A stretch of 64,000 nt of DNA from DASXQK01 sp963757155 (GCA_963757155.1 CAVWQS010000012.1:62001-126000); one strand, 5' to 3'; numbered from the stretch's first letter, positions 1-11,200 are shown. Notes: a model not told the origin generated them from the letters alone. Numbers and translations are program-made.

Positions 1-127
1 CGAGCTCGGCGACATACTGGTGCGCGCCGCCAACAGCTCGGCCCCCGTGGCCGGCGGGCTGGCGCCGGGGGACGAGACCCTGCTGGGCTGGCGGCGGAGC
101 AGCGGGCTGGCGCTCGTCGACGGCTGA
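1..127 (+). CDS. C-terminal end of an ABC transporter ATPase (PotA-like TOBE region), partial
   Basis: Only the last 41 codons are present, read from position 2 to a TGA at 125-127; the 5' part lies outside the window. The fragment has the short beta-rich pattern (GDILVRAAN, then GDETLLGWR, then SGLALVDG) seen at the end of TOBE domains of spermidine/putrescine-type ATPases. A PotB/PotC/PotD-like set without an ATPase occurs at 37.2-40.0 kb, but at this distance a functional link is speculation. The assignment rests on pattern only. Confidence 0.45.
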   Translation, partial: ELGDILVRAANSSAPVAGGLAPGDETLLGWRRSSGLALVDG

Positions 128-173
128 GATCCAAGAGCAACGACAGACCTGACATCCGTAAAGGGGGAGACGC

Positions 174-806
174 ATGTACACGCTTCACTGGAACCAAGGC
201 AGCGCTTCGCTGGTCGCCCATATGGCGCTGGAAGAGACGGGGGTGCCCTACAAGCTGACGCTCATCGACATGGACAAGGGGGAGCACAAGACGCCGGACT
301 ATCTGAAGCTCAATCCCAACGGCAAGGTCCCGGCCCTGGCGCTGGACGGCGGCGGGGTCATGTTCGAGACCAACGCCATCGCCATGTATCTCGCCGACCG
401 CCACCCGCAATCCGGCCTGGCCCCGGCGGTCGCGGATCCGGATCGCGCCGTCTACACGCAATGGATGTTCCACCTGACCAATTCGGTCCAGCCGCTCTAT
501 CTCCTGTTCTATTACCCGGAGCGCCATACGACCAATGCCGGCCATCACGAGGAGATCAAGACCAAGGCGATGGAGCAGATCGGCGAGGCCTGGGACCGCA
601 TCGAGCGCAGCCTGGCGGCCAAGGGGCCCTATATGCTGGGCGAGCGCTTCAGCGCCGCCGATCTGCCGGTGGTGATGCTGAGCAACTGGCAGCAGGCGCA
701 GCCCGACATGCTGGCCAAGCGCCCGAAGCTCCGCCGGCTCGTCGAGCTCGTGGCCGCGCGGCCGGCAGTGAAGCGCGTGCTGGTGCAGAACCAACTGGCC
801 GCCTGA
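174..806 (+). CDS. Glutathione S-transferase family protein
   Basis: 210 residues, the normal size for a bacterial GST. An N-terminal thioredoxin-like domain spans about residues 1-78, with NPNGKVPAL carrying the cis-proline (P53) and FETNAIAMYLA (around 64-74) forming the usual glutathione gamma-glutamyl contact. The helical C-terminal domain fills the rest. The start ATG is preceded by AAGGGGGAG about 5 bases upstream, a strong ribosome site. Cytoplasmic conjugation or glutathione-dependent redox chemistry is expected; the substrate is unknown. A perfect hairpin follows the stop and separates it from the convergent sulfotransferase gene. Confidence 0.9.
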   Translation: MYTLHWNQGSASLVAHMALEETGVPYKLTLIDMDKGEHKTPDYLKLNPNGKVPALALDGGGVMFETNAIAMYLADRHPQSGLAPAVADPDRAVYTQWMFHLTNSVQPLYLLFYYPERHTTNAGHHEEIKTKAMEQIGEAWDRIERSLAAKGPYMLGERFSAADLPVVMLSNWQQAQPDMLAKRPKLRRLVELVAARPAVKRVLVQNQLAA

Positions 807-816
807 GATTTGCGCT

Positions 817-845
817 ATCGAGCCGGCGGATCCCGCCGGCTCGAT
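817..845. terminator. Bidirectional hairpin between GST and TPR-sulfotransferase genes
   Basis: A perfect 13-bp stem (817-829 with 833-845) with a 3-base loop lies in the 42-bp gap between two convergent stop codons (804-806 and 849-851). There is no T-run, so it could be a terminator, an RNA 3'-end stabiliser, or both. Confidence 0.6.
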
Positions 846-848
846 GGA

Positions 849-2477
849 TCATGCGATCGGCCGCGCGGTCTCCGGCGCATAGGGACCGAGGGCTTCGAGC
901 AGCGGTCCCAGATGCTTCTCGTAGCGCCGCCAGCGCTGCAGCGAGCTCTTGTAGATCGGCTGGCGGACCTGGCTGGAGCTGGCCGTTCTGACCGAGCGCT
1001 GATTCTCGTGGAAGCGCAGGCAGGCATCGTTCCAGGGCAGGCCGCAGGCGGTCAGCAGCCGGCGGATCTCCGTTTCGGGATCGGCGACGAGCTTCTCATA
1101 GACGACATCGACGACGCGGCCGGGGAGCACCCGGTTCCAATGTTCCATCAGCCGGCGGTAGAGCACATAGGTCTTGCCCACGAGGGTCAGGTCATAGGTC
1201 GTCTCATGGCCGCTCACGAAGATCTGCTTGTAGCAGCCCAGGCAGGTATCCACCGGATCTCGGACCGAATGCAGGATGACGGCATTGGGCAGGCAGAGAT
1301 GGATCATCCCGATTTCCGAATAATTGTCCGGCATCTTGTCGGTGATGTGCTGCGCCCGCGCGCTGTGGCCGCGCAGCGCCTTGACATAGGCCGCACCCAG
1401 CTCGCGGAAATATTTGTTGGCCGGCTTGGGCGGCTCGCTGGGCTTCAGGATCCCGTCGGCGCCGCGCTGGAGATAACCCTCATAGGGCCATCGCACCTCC
1501 ATCATCGTCTTATGCACGATCTCGACCTCGCCGGCGCCATGGACCTGGGGGTGGCTGGAGAGGATCTGCTCGATGAGGGTGCTGCCGGAGCGCGGCATGC
1601 CGAGGATGAAGATCGGCACGCGGGAGGGATAGCCCATGCCGGCATAGCGCTTGAGGAAGGCCTCATCGAAAATATGCTGCATCTGGGCCGTTCGCCGGGC
1701 GAGGTCCTCCAATGCCTTGTGGGGCGCCATACGACGCGGCGTCTTGCCGAGGGGACTGACCATCTGCGACGGCGATTTGCCGTCGATCCGGGTCAAGGTC
1801 TGGTGCAGCATATCGTTTCCGCGCTTCAGATGCAGGAAGGCCTTGTCCGCCTGGCCCTCCGCCTCGTAGATATCGCCCAGCGCGACCCAGGCGGCGGCGC
1901 TTTCCTCGGGCAGATCATCGCCGGCGATCGCCGCCTCCAGACGCCGCGCGGTCCTCGGCACTCACGCCGCCTGGGTCGAGACGCACGAGCTGATAGAGCG
2001 CGCCATAGTCCTTGTCGTCGAGCGCCAGGCGCCGGTGAATGGCCGCGCGCGCCTCGTTCTTGCGGCCCAGGATCTCGAGCGACTCGCTCAGCTGGCGCGA
2101 GCACCATCCGCAGATGCGGCTTCAAGGCAAGCGCTGCCTCGAAGGCCTCCACGGCCTCGGCATGGCGGCCGAGATGGGCATAAGTGAGGCCGAGAAAATA
2201 GAAGGGGTCGTGCACCTGGGGCTCGAGCTCGGTGGTGCGCTTGATCAGCCGCGCCGCCTCCTCGAGATTGCCGCTCTCCATCTCGATCACGCCCAGAATA
2301 TGCACGGCCACGGCGTGGTTCGGGGCCAGACGCAAGGCCTGCTGCACGACCTTGCGCGCCTCATGGAAGCGATCTTCCAGCAGCAGCTTCTCGGCATCGG
2401 CGCAATAGGCATTGACCAGAGCGAGCCTGCCGGGATCGAGGGGCTTCGCCGCGCGGACGGGGCGGGCTGGTTGTCAT
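849..2477 (-). CDS. TPR-sulfotransferase (Sulfotransfer_3 type), frameshifted
   Basis: The N-terminal half has TPR-type repeats (AVAVHILGVIEMESGNLEEA, then DPFYFLGLTYAHLGRHAEAV). The C-terminal half is a PAPS-dependent sulfotransferase with the 5'-phosphosulfate loop ILGMPRSGSTLIEQIL and the 3'-phosphate motif HSVRDPVDTCLGCY. Protein similarity changes frame at about 2460, 2095 and 1950, each explained by one base, so the gene is not open as given. The ATG at 2475-2477 is the best start if the first shift is an error. It resembles both modules of the gene at 8231-11660. Substrate unknown. With the shifts repaired it would be about 540 residues. Confidence 0.75.
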
Positions 2478-2512
2478 GATCGGGCTCTAGCCTAGATCCT
2501 TCGCGAAGGCAA

Positions 2513-3217
2513 TCAGCCGCGCCCGCCGAAGATCGCGGTGCCGACGCGCACATGGGTGGCGCCGGCGGCGATGGCGGCCTCGAAGTCGCCGCTCATCCCC
2601 ATGCTCAGGCCCGCCAGCGCGTTGCGCCGGGCGATTTCGCGCAGCAGCGCGAAATGCGGCGCGGGATCGGCCTCCAGCGGCGGGATGCACATCAGCCCCT
2701 CGACCGGCAGGCCGAGCTCGCCGCGGCAAAGCGCGATGAAGGCATCGGCAAGGCTCGGCGCGATGCCGGCCTTCTGCGGCTCCTCGCCGGTATTGATCTG
2801 GATGAAGCAGGCGGGGCGGCGCCCCTGCTTCGCCATCTCGCCGGCCAGCGCGCGGGCCAGCTTCTCGCGGTCGAGGGTTTCGATGGCATCGAAGAGGGCC
2901 ACGGCTTCGGCCACCTTGTTGGTCTGCAGCGGCCCGATCAGATGCAGCTCGATCTCGGGAAAGGCGCTGCGCAGGGCCGGCCATTTGCCGGCGGCCTCCT
3001 GCACGCGGTTCTCGCCGAAGAGGCGCTGGCCGGCTTCCAGCGTCGGCATGATCTCGGCGGCGCCCTTGGTCTTCGACACCGCCACCAGGCGAATGCCGTC
3101 CGGCGCGCGCCCGGCAGCCGCGGCCGCGGCGGCGATGCGCGCCTTGACCGCAGCCAGGCGATCGGCGGCGCCGTGTCGGGGCGGGGTCTTCGGGGATTGA
3201 AGCGGTGAGTTCGTCAT
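2513..3217 (-). CDS. YggS/PROSC-family pyridoxal phosphate homeostasis protein
   Basis: 234 residues, matching the family. The PLP lysine is K49 in VAVSKTK. FGENRVQE (67-74), HLIGPLQTNK and the C-terminal SMGMSGDFEAAI...VRVGTAIFG are diagnostic for this alanine-racemase-fold, PLP-binding protein that buffers free PLP in the cytoplasm and has no known catalytic reaction. The ATG at 3215-3217 was preferred over upstream in-frame starts because the conserved part begins about 20 residues after it and the upstream extension is low-complexity Arg-rich translation. Usually a single-gene housekeeping unit. Confidence 0.92.
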   Translation of the reverse strand: MTNSPLQSPKTPPRHGAADRLAAVKARIAAAAAAAGRAPDGIRLVAVSKTKGAAEIMPTLEAGQRLFGENRVQEAAGKWPALRSAFPEIELHLIGPLQTNKVAEAVALFDAIETLDREKLARALAGEMAKQGRRPACFIQINTGEEPQKAGIAPSLADAFIALCRGELGLPVEGLMCIPPLEADPAPHFALLREIARRNALAGLSMGMSGDFEAAIAAGATHVRVGTAIFGGRG

Positions 3218-3285
3218 GACGGCAGAATGGCGAGGTTCGGCGTCCGGGAGAAGGGGCCTGAAGCGTTCGATCTCGGGGCGGCGGC

Positions 3286-4600
3286 TCAGAAATTGATCGC
3301 GGTGCCGAGATCGACCTCGATGGCGTGGACCGGCGGCAGGCCGGTGAAGAAGGGGGCCGCGGCAGCCCCGCCGTAATTGGCGGCGGTATAGGCGAATTGG
3401 GCTTCGAGATTGATGCCGGGACCATAGGCATAGGTGCTGTTCAGGGACAGCCCCCAGATCTTCTCGTCTCCGCCCCCGCCGGCCTGCTGCCATTGGGAAT
3501 ACATGCCCTGCAGGCCGACGGCCACGTCACCGAGGCTGTAATTGAGGCCCGCGGTCGCGACCCAGCCATCGTCGGTGGAGGTCGCGGTGGTTCCCGCAAA
3601 GCCGGCCTGCTTGTAGTCCACGTAATAGGCGCCCGAGGCGCCGAAGGACCAATGCCCGATCCCGATCTGGGCGCCGGCCTGGTACCAGGACGGCTTGTTG
3701 GGGTTTCTGGCGCCGGCGGCGGTGTATTCCGTGAAGGCCCATTCGCCGCCGCCGCCCAGCGTCAGATACCAGTCGCCGAAGTCGTGAACGTAATCGGCGG
3801 CGACGGCGAGGACATTGGTGGGGGCGCCGGCAACCGGCGCCTGGACATCGGTCCCATAGGCGAGGCCGCCGCCGGCGAAGCGGCTGCCGGCCTGGGGAGC
3901 GAAGGAAACGCCGAAGGTGAGGCCACCGAAGGAGGGCGAGAAATAGAGGATCTTGTTGCTTCGATTGCCCTTGGATTCGAGACCGAAGCAAGTCCCGATC
4001 GCGCCGACGGGGGCGGCGCCGACCGTACCCAAGTAGGCGGGCAGCGTGGGCGGGTTGGTCGGGGTGATCGTGCCGGTGAACTGGTTGCGCACCACCCCGA
4101 GGCCGACATTGCTGAAGGATTCGTTCGGGCTGTTGAGGCCGAAATTCGAGGTGACATTGCCGGGATCGGCGACGCAATCCGTGCCCAGCGCCGAATCGGT
4201 TTCGCCGATGCGGACCATGCCGAACCTGCCGCTGAAATCGGCATAGGCGCGGTTGATCTGCGTGGTGTTGCCGGACTTCATCACATTCTCGCCGTTGAGC
4301 CCGACCAGCACGCCGACGGTGATGCCGTTGTCCAGGGTCGTCTCACCGGTGAAATTCACCCGGATCTCCTGGCGCATGGAAACGTCCTGGCGGCCGAAGC
4401 TGTTCAGGCCGGCCGTGGAGAAGCCGACCGCCGGCGGTCGCTGCCGCGAAGGTGGCTTGGGGCTCGTTTCCCCAGGCTGCGCCGATGGCGTTGCGGAAGA
4501 ATCCCGCGATGCCGAGCTTCAGCCCGCTCGCCGCCGAGGCATTGCCGGCTGTCAGGCAGGCAACGACCAGGGCGGTCGTGCCATAGAGAGCTCTCTTCAT
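3286..4600 (-). CDS. Outer-membrane porin 1 (Porin_4-like), one frameshift
   Basis: The N-terminus MKRALYGTTALVVACLTAGNASA is a signal peptide. The mature part is a Gly/Tyr/Asn-rich beta-barrel ending in the C-terminal phenylalanine (LGTAINF) used for outer-membrane insertion. The reading frame changes near 4437: one base too many in GGTCGGCTTC separates the signal-peptide segment from the barrel. With this repaired it is about 437 residues, like the intact neighbour. It is the most diverged of the three tandem copies in the middle of the barrel. The promoter upstream is nearly identical to that of porin 2. General trimeric diffusion porin is the likely role. Confidence 0.85.
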
Positions 4601-4688
4601 CGCGCGCCGACCCCCTGCGCCCCGACCCGCGGCCAACCCTCGGCTCGCTCATGTCTTTGGGCGAGGGGACGATCGAGGGCCGTCGGCG

Positions 4689-4717
4689 ATAGTTTCGCGA
4701 ATTGACCGAAGCGTCAA
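4689..4717 (-). promoter_or_regulatory. Sigma70-type promoter of porin 1
   Basis: On the minus strand TTGACG (4712-4717), a 17-bp spacer, and AACTAT (4689-4694). The same -35, -10, spacing and the flanking TTCGCGAAA occur upstream of porin 2. Confidence 0.6.
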
Positions 4718-4796
4718 GCGCCGGCCCGGGACCGGGCCCGATCGTCACGGCAACAGAGTTATGCGCCGAACTCGATGATGCCGCCGCCGCGATCGC

Positions 4797-6056
4797 TCAG
4801 AAGTTGATCGCGGTGCCCAGATCGACTTCCAGGGCGTGTACCGGCGGCAGGCCGGTGAAGAAGGGCGCCGCGGCCTCGCCACCGTAGTTCGCTGCGGTAT
4901 AGGCGAACTGGGCTTCGAGGCTGATGCCCGGGCCATAGGCGTAGGAGCTGTTCAGCGATACGCCCCAGATCTTCTCGTCGCTGCCGCCGAACTGGCCCCA
5001 CTGGGAATACATGCCCTGCACGCCGACGGCGACACCCGCGAGGCTGTAGCTGACGCCCGCCGTCGCCACCCAGCCATCATCGCTCGGCGACGCGGTGGTG
5101 GCGGCGTAACCAGCCTGCTGGTAGTCGACGTAATAGGCCCCGGAAGCACCCAGGGCCCAATGACCGATACCCACCTGAAGTCCCGCCTGATACCAGGAGG
5201 CCTTGTTGTTGGTATTGCCGCCGGCCGGGGTGTATTGCGTGAGAGCCCACTCGCCGCCGCCGCCGGCGGTCAGATTCCAGCCGCCGAAGTCGTGGGTGTA
5301 ATCGACGCCGACCGACAGGACGTTGTTGCCCGCATTGCCCGGCCCCGGCGCCGTGACGTCGGTGCCATAGGAGAGACCGCCGCCGGCCCGCCGCTGGCCG
5401 CCCGTCGGCGTGAAGGAGACGCCGAAGGTCAGCCCCGCGAAGGAGGGCGAGAAATACATGATCTTGTTGCCCTTGCCCTCGATCCCGAAGCAGGTGCCGA
5501 TCGAGCCGACGGGCGCGACACCGATGGTCGTCGGTATATTGAAGGGGCCGGCTTTGACGTCCGCCACGGAGAGCCCGACATTGCTGAAGGATTCGTTGGG
5601 GCTGTTGACGCCGAAGTTCGAGGTCACGTTGCCGGGATCGACGACGCAGTCGGTGACCAGGGCCGAATTCGCCTCACCCACCCGCACCAGACCGAACTTG
5701 CCGCTGAAATCGGCATAGGCGCGGTTGACCTGGGTGGTGCTGCCGGATTTGGCGACGTTTTCGCCGTTGAGGCCGACGAGCACGCCAACGGTGATGCCGT
5801 TATCCAGCGTTGTCTGGCCGGTGAAATTGATGCGGATTTCCTGCCGCATGGAGACGTCCTGGCGGCCGAAGCTATTCAGGCCGAAGGTTCCGGCCCCGCC
5901 GCCGAGGGTGGCTGCAGGCTCGTTGCCCCAGGCCGCACCGATGGCATTGCGATAGAATCCCGTGATGCCGAGCTTCAGCCCGCTGGCCGCCGACGCTTCG
6001 CCCGCCGCCAGACCGGCGGCGACCAAGGCCGTCGTGCCATAGAGTAGTCTCTTCAT
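4797..6056 (-). CDS. Outer-membrane porin 2 (Porin_4-like), intact
   Basis: 419 residues and the only unbroken copy of the tandem trio. The signal peptide MKRLLYGTTALVAAGLAAGEASA is cleaved before ASGLKLGITGFYRN. The barrel ends VDLGTAINF, with the terminal aromatic residue needed for BAM-dependent assembly. Paired cysteines (ALVTDC...GTCFG) are shared with the other two and probably form a loop disulfide. Long stretches (about residues 70-170 and 200-270) are almost identical to porin 3, suggesting recent duplication or gene conversion. Expected role: passive uptake of small hydrophilic solutes across the outer membrane. Confidence 0.93.
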   Translation of the reverse strand: MKRLLYGTTALVAAGLAAGEASAASGLKLGITGFYRNAIGAAWGNEPAATLGGGAGTFGLNSFGRQDVSMRQEIRINFTGQTTLDNGITVGVLVGLNGENVAKSGSTTQVNRAYADFSGKFGLVRVGEANSALVTDCVVDPGNVTSNFGVNSPNESFSNVGLSVADVKAGPFNIPTTIGVAPVGSIGTCFGIEGKGNKIMYFSPSFAGLTFGVSFTPTGGQRRAGGGLSYGTDVTAPGPGNAGNNVLSVGVDYTHDFGGWNLTAGGGGEWALTQYTPAGGNTNNKASWYQAGLQVGIGHWALGASGAYYVDYQQAGYAATTASPSDDGWVATAGVSYSLAGVAVGVQGMYSQWGQFGGSDEKIWGVSLNSSYAYGPGISLEAQFAYTAANYGGEAAAPFFTGLPPVHALEVDLGTAINF

Positions 6057-6143
6057 CGCGGGCGGATCCCCTTCGTCCGGAGAGACGACCGATTCCCCGC
6101 TCGCTCATGTCTCTGAGCGAGGCGCCGATCGGAGGCTGAGGCG

Positions 6144-6172
6144 ATAGTTTCGCGAATTCCCTGAAGCGTCAA
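6144..6172 (-). promoter_or_regulatory. Sigma70-type promoter of porin 2
   Basis: On the minus strand TTGACG (6167-6172), 17 bp, AACTAT (6144-6149). It matches the porin 1 promoter in both hexamers and spacing, and an upstream GCTCATGTCT-like leader is also shared. Confidence 0.6.
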
Positions 6173-6272
6173 GCGCGGGGCCGATAACGGGATTGCGGCG
6201 AAGCCGCGCTGTGGCTGTCTTGCAACGATGGCGCCAAGACCAGCCGACACGCTCCGCTCCTTGAAAGAGAAA

Positions 6273-6296
6273 GGGGGAGCGGCGAACCGCTCCCCC
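6273..6296 (-). terminator. Intrinsic terminator of porin 3
   Basis: A 10-bp perfect GC-rich stem (6273-6282 with 6287-6296). In the minus-strand transcript the loop reads UUCG and is followed by UUUCUCUUUC. It lies 27 bases after the porin 3 stop codon. Confidence 0.8.
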
Positions 6297-6322
6297 GAAG
6301 TCGTCGTCGTATTTCCCGACGA

Positions 6323-7680
6323 TCAGAAGTTGATCGCGGTACCCAGGTCGATTTCCCAGGAATGGACCTTGTCTGGCGTTGACGCCGACCTCCGTCGCCC
6401 TCGGGTACGGATGACGCCGAAGGCCGGACAGATTGCCGTAGTTCGCAGTGGTATAGGCAACCTGACCTTCGAGCGAGATGCCCGGCCCGAGGGCATAGGC
6501 GGTGTTGAACGAAACGCCCCACATCTGCTCGTCGTCGGCGCTGACGCCAGGGGCCGAGGTCCAAGATCGCCGAAGCGCTCTGCTGGTAGCTGCCGTATTC
6601 ACCCTGGAGACCGAAGGACCAGGCGTCAATGGTGTAGCTGGCACCACCGCTGACCACCCAGCCATCGTCGTCAGACGAGGCCGTGGTGGAGGCATAGCCG
6701 GCATGCTGGATAGTTCACGTAATAGGCGCCCGACGCACCGATCGCGAAGTGACCGAAGCCGATCTGCAAGCCCGCCTGATACCAGGACGGCTTGTTGTTG
6801 GTGTTGCCGCCCGCCGGGGTGTACTGGGTGAAGGCCCACTCGCCACCGCCGCCGGCCGTCAGGTTCCAGCCGCCGAAGTCGTGGGTGTAGTCGACGCCGA
6901 CCGACAGAATGTTGTTGCCGGCATTGCCCGGCCCAGGCGCCGTGACGTCGGTGCCGTAGGACAGACCGCCGCCGGCCCGCCGCTGGCCGCCCGTCGGCGT
7001 GAAGGAGACGCCGAAGGTGAGACCGCCGAAGGACGGCGAGAAGTACATGATCTTGTTGCCCTTGCCCTCGATACCGAAGCAGGTACCGATCGAGCCCATG
7101 GGCGCCACGCCGAAGGTGGAGAAATAACCGCCAGGCGAGTTAGCGACGTTGGCGGTACCCGCGGTCTGGTTGCGGACTTGAGCATAGCCGACGTCGCTGA
7201 AGGATTCGTTCGGGCTGTTGACGCCGAAGTTCGAGGTGACGTTGCCCGGATCGACGACGCAGTCGGTGACCAGGGCCGAGTTAGCCTCACCGACACGGAC
7301 CAGACCGAACTTGCCGCTGAAATCGGCATAAGCGCGGTTGACCTGGGTGGTGCTGCCGGACTTGGCGACGTTTTCGCCGTTCAGACCGACCAAGACGCCG
7401 ACGGTGATGCCGTTGTCGAGGGTCGTCTGGCCGGTGAAGTTGATGCGGATTTCCTGACGCATCGACACGGCCTGGCGGTCGAAATTGCCGAGGCCCGCCG
7501 TCACGAAGCCGCCGGCAGGCGGTGGGACGTCTGCGTCGACGGGCCGTCGCCGAAGCTTCCGCCGATCGCATTACGGTAGAAGCCGGTAATGCCGAGCTTC
7601 AGACCGCTCGCTGCCGACGCGTCGCCCGCCACCAGACCGACGGCGACCAGGGCAGTCGTTCCATATAGAACTTTCTTCAT
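6323..7680 (-). CDS. Outer-membrane porin 3 (Porin_4-like), several frameshifts
   Basis: It starts with signal peptide MKKVLYGTTALVAVGLVAGDASA and ends EIDLGTAINF with terminal phenylalanine (stop TGA at 6323-6325). Similarity to porin 2 passes through different frames with changes near 7535, 6707, 6553 and 6400, so the sequence as given encodes only short pieces. The first two thirds are nearly identical to porin 2. The last third is distinct (GASYTIDAWSFGLQGEYGSY, then EQMWGVSFNTAYALGPG). Either a pseudogene or, more likely given the other shifts in this half of the window, an error-affected intact gene. The upstream 550 bp differs from the other porin promoters. Confidence 0.75.
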
Positions 7681-8230
7681 TACGAAGGTTCCCTTCTCTA
7701 GTTCTGAACCGACCGCCCTAGGAGCTGAGCCGGCTCGCTTGTTAGAGCCCCCAAAGTCTTGGGCCCCGTGGTGGCCACGCCAACGGACCCGAAAGAATTC
7801 GATGCCCCTAACGTCAAATTGGCCAAGCACTCAACATCCTCATCCCTAAGCGCCGTAGGGTCAAGAAATGTGGCACCAAAGCGTTGCTTTTTAGAGCAAA
7901 CTGTTGCCCACAGGCCACGATGCTTGAAGGCCGAAGGCCAAGATATTGAAATATTGTGAGGTTTTTCTCTCTTAGGGTCCGAAACCAGGGAACGGCCGGC
8001 GAACAAATCATGGCATCGACGCTCCGTCCCGCACCATAAGTCACGCCCCGACCCACGCCCCGGAAGAGCAGCGATTCGGATTTGCCGCCGGTCGCCCCGC
8101 CGACTCGGGCCCCGCCGCAAGCTTTGCATCGAGTTGCGCTTTGGGCCATTGTCACGCTCGCGCAAGGGGTTGAGCCTACGTACCCACGAGAGGAACCCGC
8201 CCGCAAGCCTGGAGCGACGCGCTGAACCGG
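7681..8230. other. 550-bp divergent intergenic region, no gene seen
   Basis: It lies between the start of porin 3 (minus) and the start of the double TPR-sulfotransferase (plus). It is less GC-rich than its surroundings around 7,800-7,980. Short reading frames exist but have no ribosome site, no recognizable domain and atypical codon use. It must carry the promoters for both flanking genes; a minus-strand TTGACG (about 7812-7817) is a possible -35, but no convincing -10 follows. A weak hairpin (CCCAA / TTGGG) sits near 7750. Confidence 0.5.
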
Positions 8231-11200
8231 ATGGCGACCCTCGATACAAACTCCTTGCTGGCAGCCCAGAAGGCCCATGGGGCGGGTGATTTTCAAACGG
8301 CCGAACGGCTTTACCGCAAGGCCCTCGCCCAGCAACCGGATAATTTCGACGCCCTCAACCTTCTGGGAGTCGTGCGGGCGCAGCAAGGGCAATACCAGGA
8401 AGCCAAGCTGCTGATCGCCAAGGCCGTCGCGCTCAACCCGCGGAATGCCGGGGCGCTGAGCAATCTCGGCAATGTCCTTTCCGAGCTCGGCCGGCCGGCG
8501 GAGGCGGTGGAGAGCCTGAAGCGCGCCTTGGCGCTCGATCCGGACAATGTCGACGCCGCCTACAATCTCGGCAATGCGCTCAGCAAGGCGCACCGCTACG
8601 AGGAGGCCCTGGACAGCTATCGGGATGTGCTACGGCGCCGGCCCAGCTTCACCGCGGCACAGTTCGCCTTCAGCGAAGCCCTGCGCCAGATGGGCCGGCA
8701 TGAAGAGGCCTTGTCGGTCCTGGAGCAGATTCTCGACCGCGATCCGCGGAGCTATGACGCCCAGAACCGGCGGGGTGCCATCCTGCGCGAGCTCGGCCGG
8801 CCGGAAGAGGCGCTCCAGGCCTTCGATGCCTCGATCGCCCTCGATTCGACCCAGACGGAGCCTTATCTGGCCCTGGTCTCCCTGAAAGGGGTGGCGGTGA
8901 ACGATCCCCGCGTGGGCGCGATGGAGGCGCTGGCGCGGCGCGACGACCTCCCCCCCGATCGCCGGAGCCTGCTGCTCTTCGCCCTCGCCCATGCCTATGA
9001 GCGCGCCGGCCGCCATGACGAGTCCTTCCCCTATCTGCTGGAGGCGAACAGGCTGCGCCGGAGCCAGGTCTCCTATGACGAGCGCCCGGGACGGCGCCGA
9101 TTCGAGCGCGTGCGCCATTTCGTCACCGCCGAGCTCATCGCGGAGAAGAGCGGCCAGGGCGCCCTGTCGGAGCTGCCGATCTTCATCCTCGGCTTCCCGC
9201 GCTCGGGCACGACCTTGGTGGAGCAGATTCTGGCCAGCCATCCCGCGGTCCATGGCGCCGGCGAGCTCACCTACATGGGCGAGCTCGCCGCCGGCCTGAA
9301 GGCCCGCGGGACCCTGTATTTTCCCGAATGCCTGCCCTTTCTTGCCGGCGAGGAGTATCGCCGCTGCGGCGAAGCCTATGTCGAGCGTCTTCGGGCGCTG
9401 GCACCCGAGGCGGCCCAGGATCACCGACAAGATGCCCGACAACCACATGTTCGTCGGGCTCATCCATCTCATCCTGCCCAAGGCGCGGATCATTCATCTG
9501 CGCCGCGACCCGCTTGACACCTGCCTGTCCTGCTTCAGCCAGCATTTCGCCAATGAGATCAACTATTCCTACGATCTGAGAGAGCTCGGCCGCTATCACC
9601 GGATGTATCTCGATCTGATGGAGCATTGGCGCCGGGTGCTGCCGGCGGGCGCCATGCTGGAGGTGCAATACGAGGCGGTGGTCGAGGATATCGAGACCCA
9701 GGCCCGGCGCATCCTGGACTACTGCGGCCTGCCCTGGGATCCCCGCTGCATCGCCTTCCACGAGACCCACCGCCCGGTCAAGACCGCCAGCGTCGATCAG
9801 GTGCGCCGGCCGATCTATCGCTCCTCGATGCAGCGCTGGAAGCCCTATGAATTGCAGCTCGGCCCTCTGATCGAGGCCCTGGCGTCCGATCCCACGGCCG
9901 AGCCGGAAGCGGCACCCGCGGCCATGCCGGCGCCCACAGCTCGAATCGGCGCCATGTCGCTGGCGGGCGAGGACCTTCTGCCCCGGGCCCTGCGCGCCCA
10001 TCGCGAAGGCAAGCTGGTGATGGCCGACAAGCTCTATCGCCGGATCCTCGAGATCACGCCCGGGGATGTCAGCGCCTCCCAGCTCCTGGGGGTGGTGCGG
10101 GCGCAGCAGCGGCGCTTCACCGAGGCGGAGCCCCTGCTGCTCCGGGCCGCGACCGCCGATCCCGCCAATGCCGATGCGCAGAACAATCTCGGCAATGTGC
10201 TGCTCGAGCTCGGCCGTGCGCCGGAGGCCGCCGAGCGATTCCGCCGGGCGATCGAGCTGCGGCCACAATTTCCCGACGCCCATTACAATCTCGGCAATGC
10301 GCTTCGCCGCCTGGACCAGCCCGAGGCCGCGATCATCAGCTTATCGGACGGCGATCGAGCTGCGGCCGGCCTATCGCGACGCGATGTTCAACCTCGCCGA
10401 TCTGCTGCGCGGGACCCAGCATGCCGCCGCCATCGAGCTCCTGGAGCGGCTCCTGTCGCTCCATCCGCGCGACGGCGAGGCCCATGGCCTTCTCGCCACG
10501 GTGATGCGCCAGGCGGGCCGGATGGCCGAGGCCGCGACCCATTTCGACCAGGCGCTGGCCCTCAATCCCCGGCTGGCGGGGGTGCATTACAACCGGGTCC
10601 GCTCGGCCACCATCAAGCCGGACGACCCCCAGATCGCCGTGATGCAGGGTCTGGTCGGACGGGCGGATGATGAGCGAGACCGACCGCTGCCTGCTGCGCA
10701 TGGCCCTGGGCAAGGCCTGTGAGGATGTCGGGCGCTATGACGAGGCCTTCGAGAATTTCCGCGAGGGCAAGCGGCTGAAGCGCAAGCTCGCCCCCTTCGA
10801 CGAAGCCGCGATGACGGCCCGGTTCGAGGCGCTGCATCGCGTCTTCACCCCGGCCCTGATGGCGGGCTTGGTCGAGCGACGGGGCTGAAAGCCGCGGCTC
10901 GGACTCGACCTTGCCGATCTTCGTCACCGGCTTTCCCCGCTCGGGCACGACCCTGGTGGAGCAGATCCTGGCGAGCCATCCCCAGATCCATGGCGCGGGG
11001 GAGCTGGGCCTTCTGGACCAGGTGGCGGGGTCCTTCCGCGCCGCGGCCGCCCCGGATCTCGGCTTTCCCGACTATCTGCCCCATCTCGACGCCGCGGAAT
11101 CCCGCGCTTTGGGCGATACCTATGTCGAGCGGCTCGGCGCCCTGGCGCCGGGCGCCCCGCATATCACCGACAAGCTGCTCGAGAACTATCTGAACATCGG

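Noticed and set aside
6323..7680. Porin 3 as phase-variable gene
   Set aside because: The frame changes are not at homopolymer or short tandem repeats, and unrelated essential genes nearby show the same kind of shift, so sequence error is simpler.
7698..8249. Minus-strand frames upstream of porin 3
   Set aside because: No start signal or domain; composition differs from the neighbouring genes and it would overlap the promoter regions of both flanking genes.
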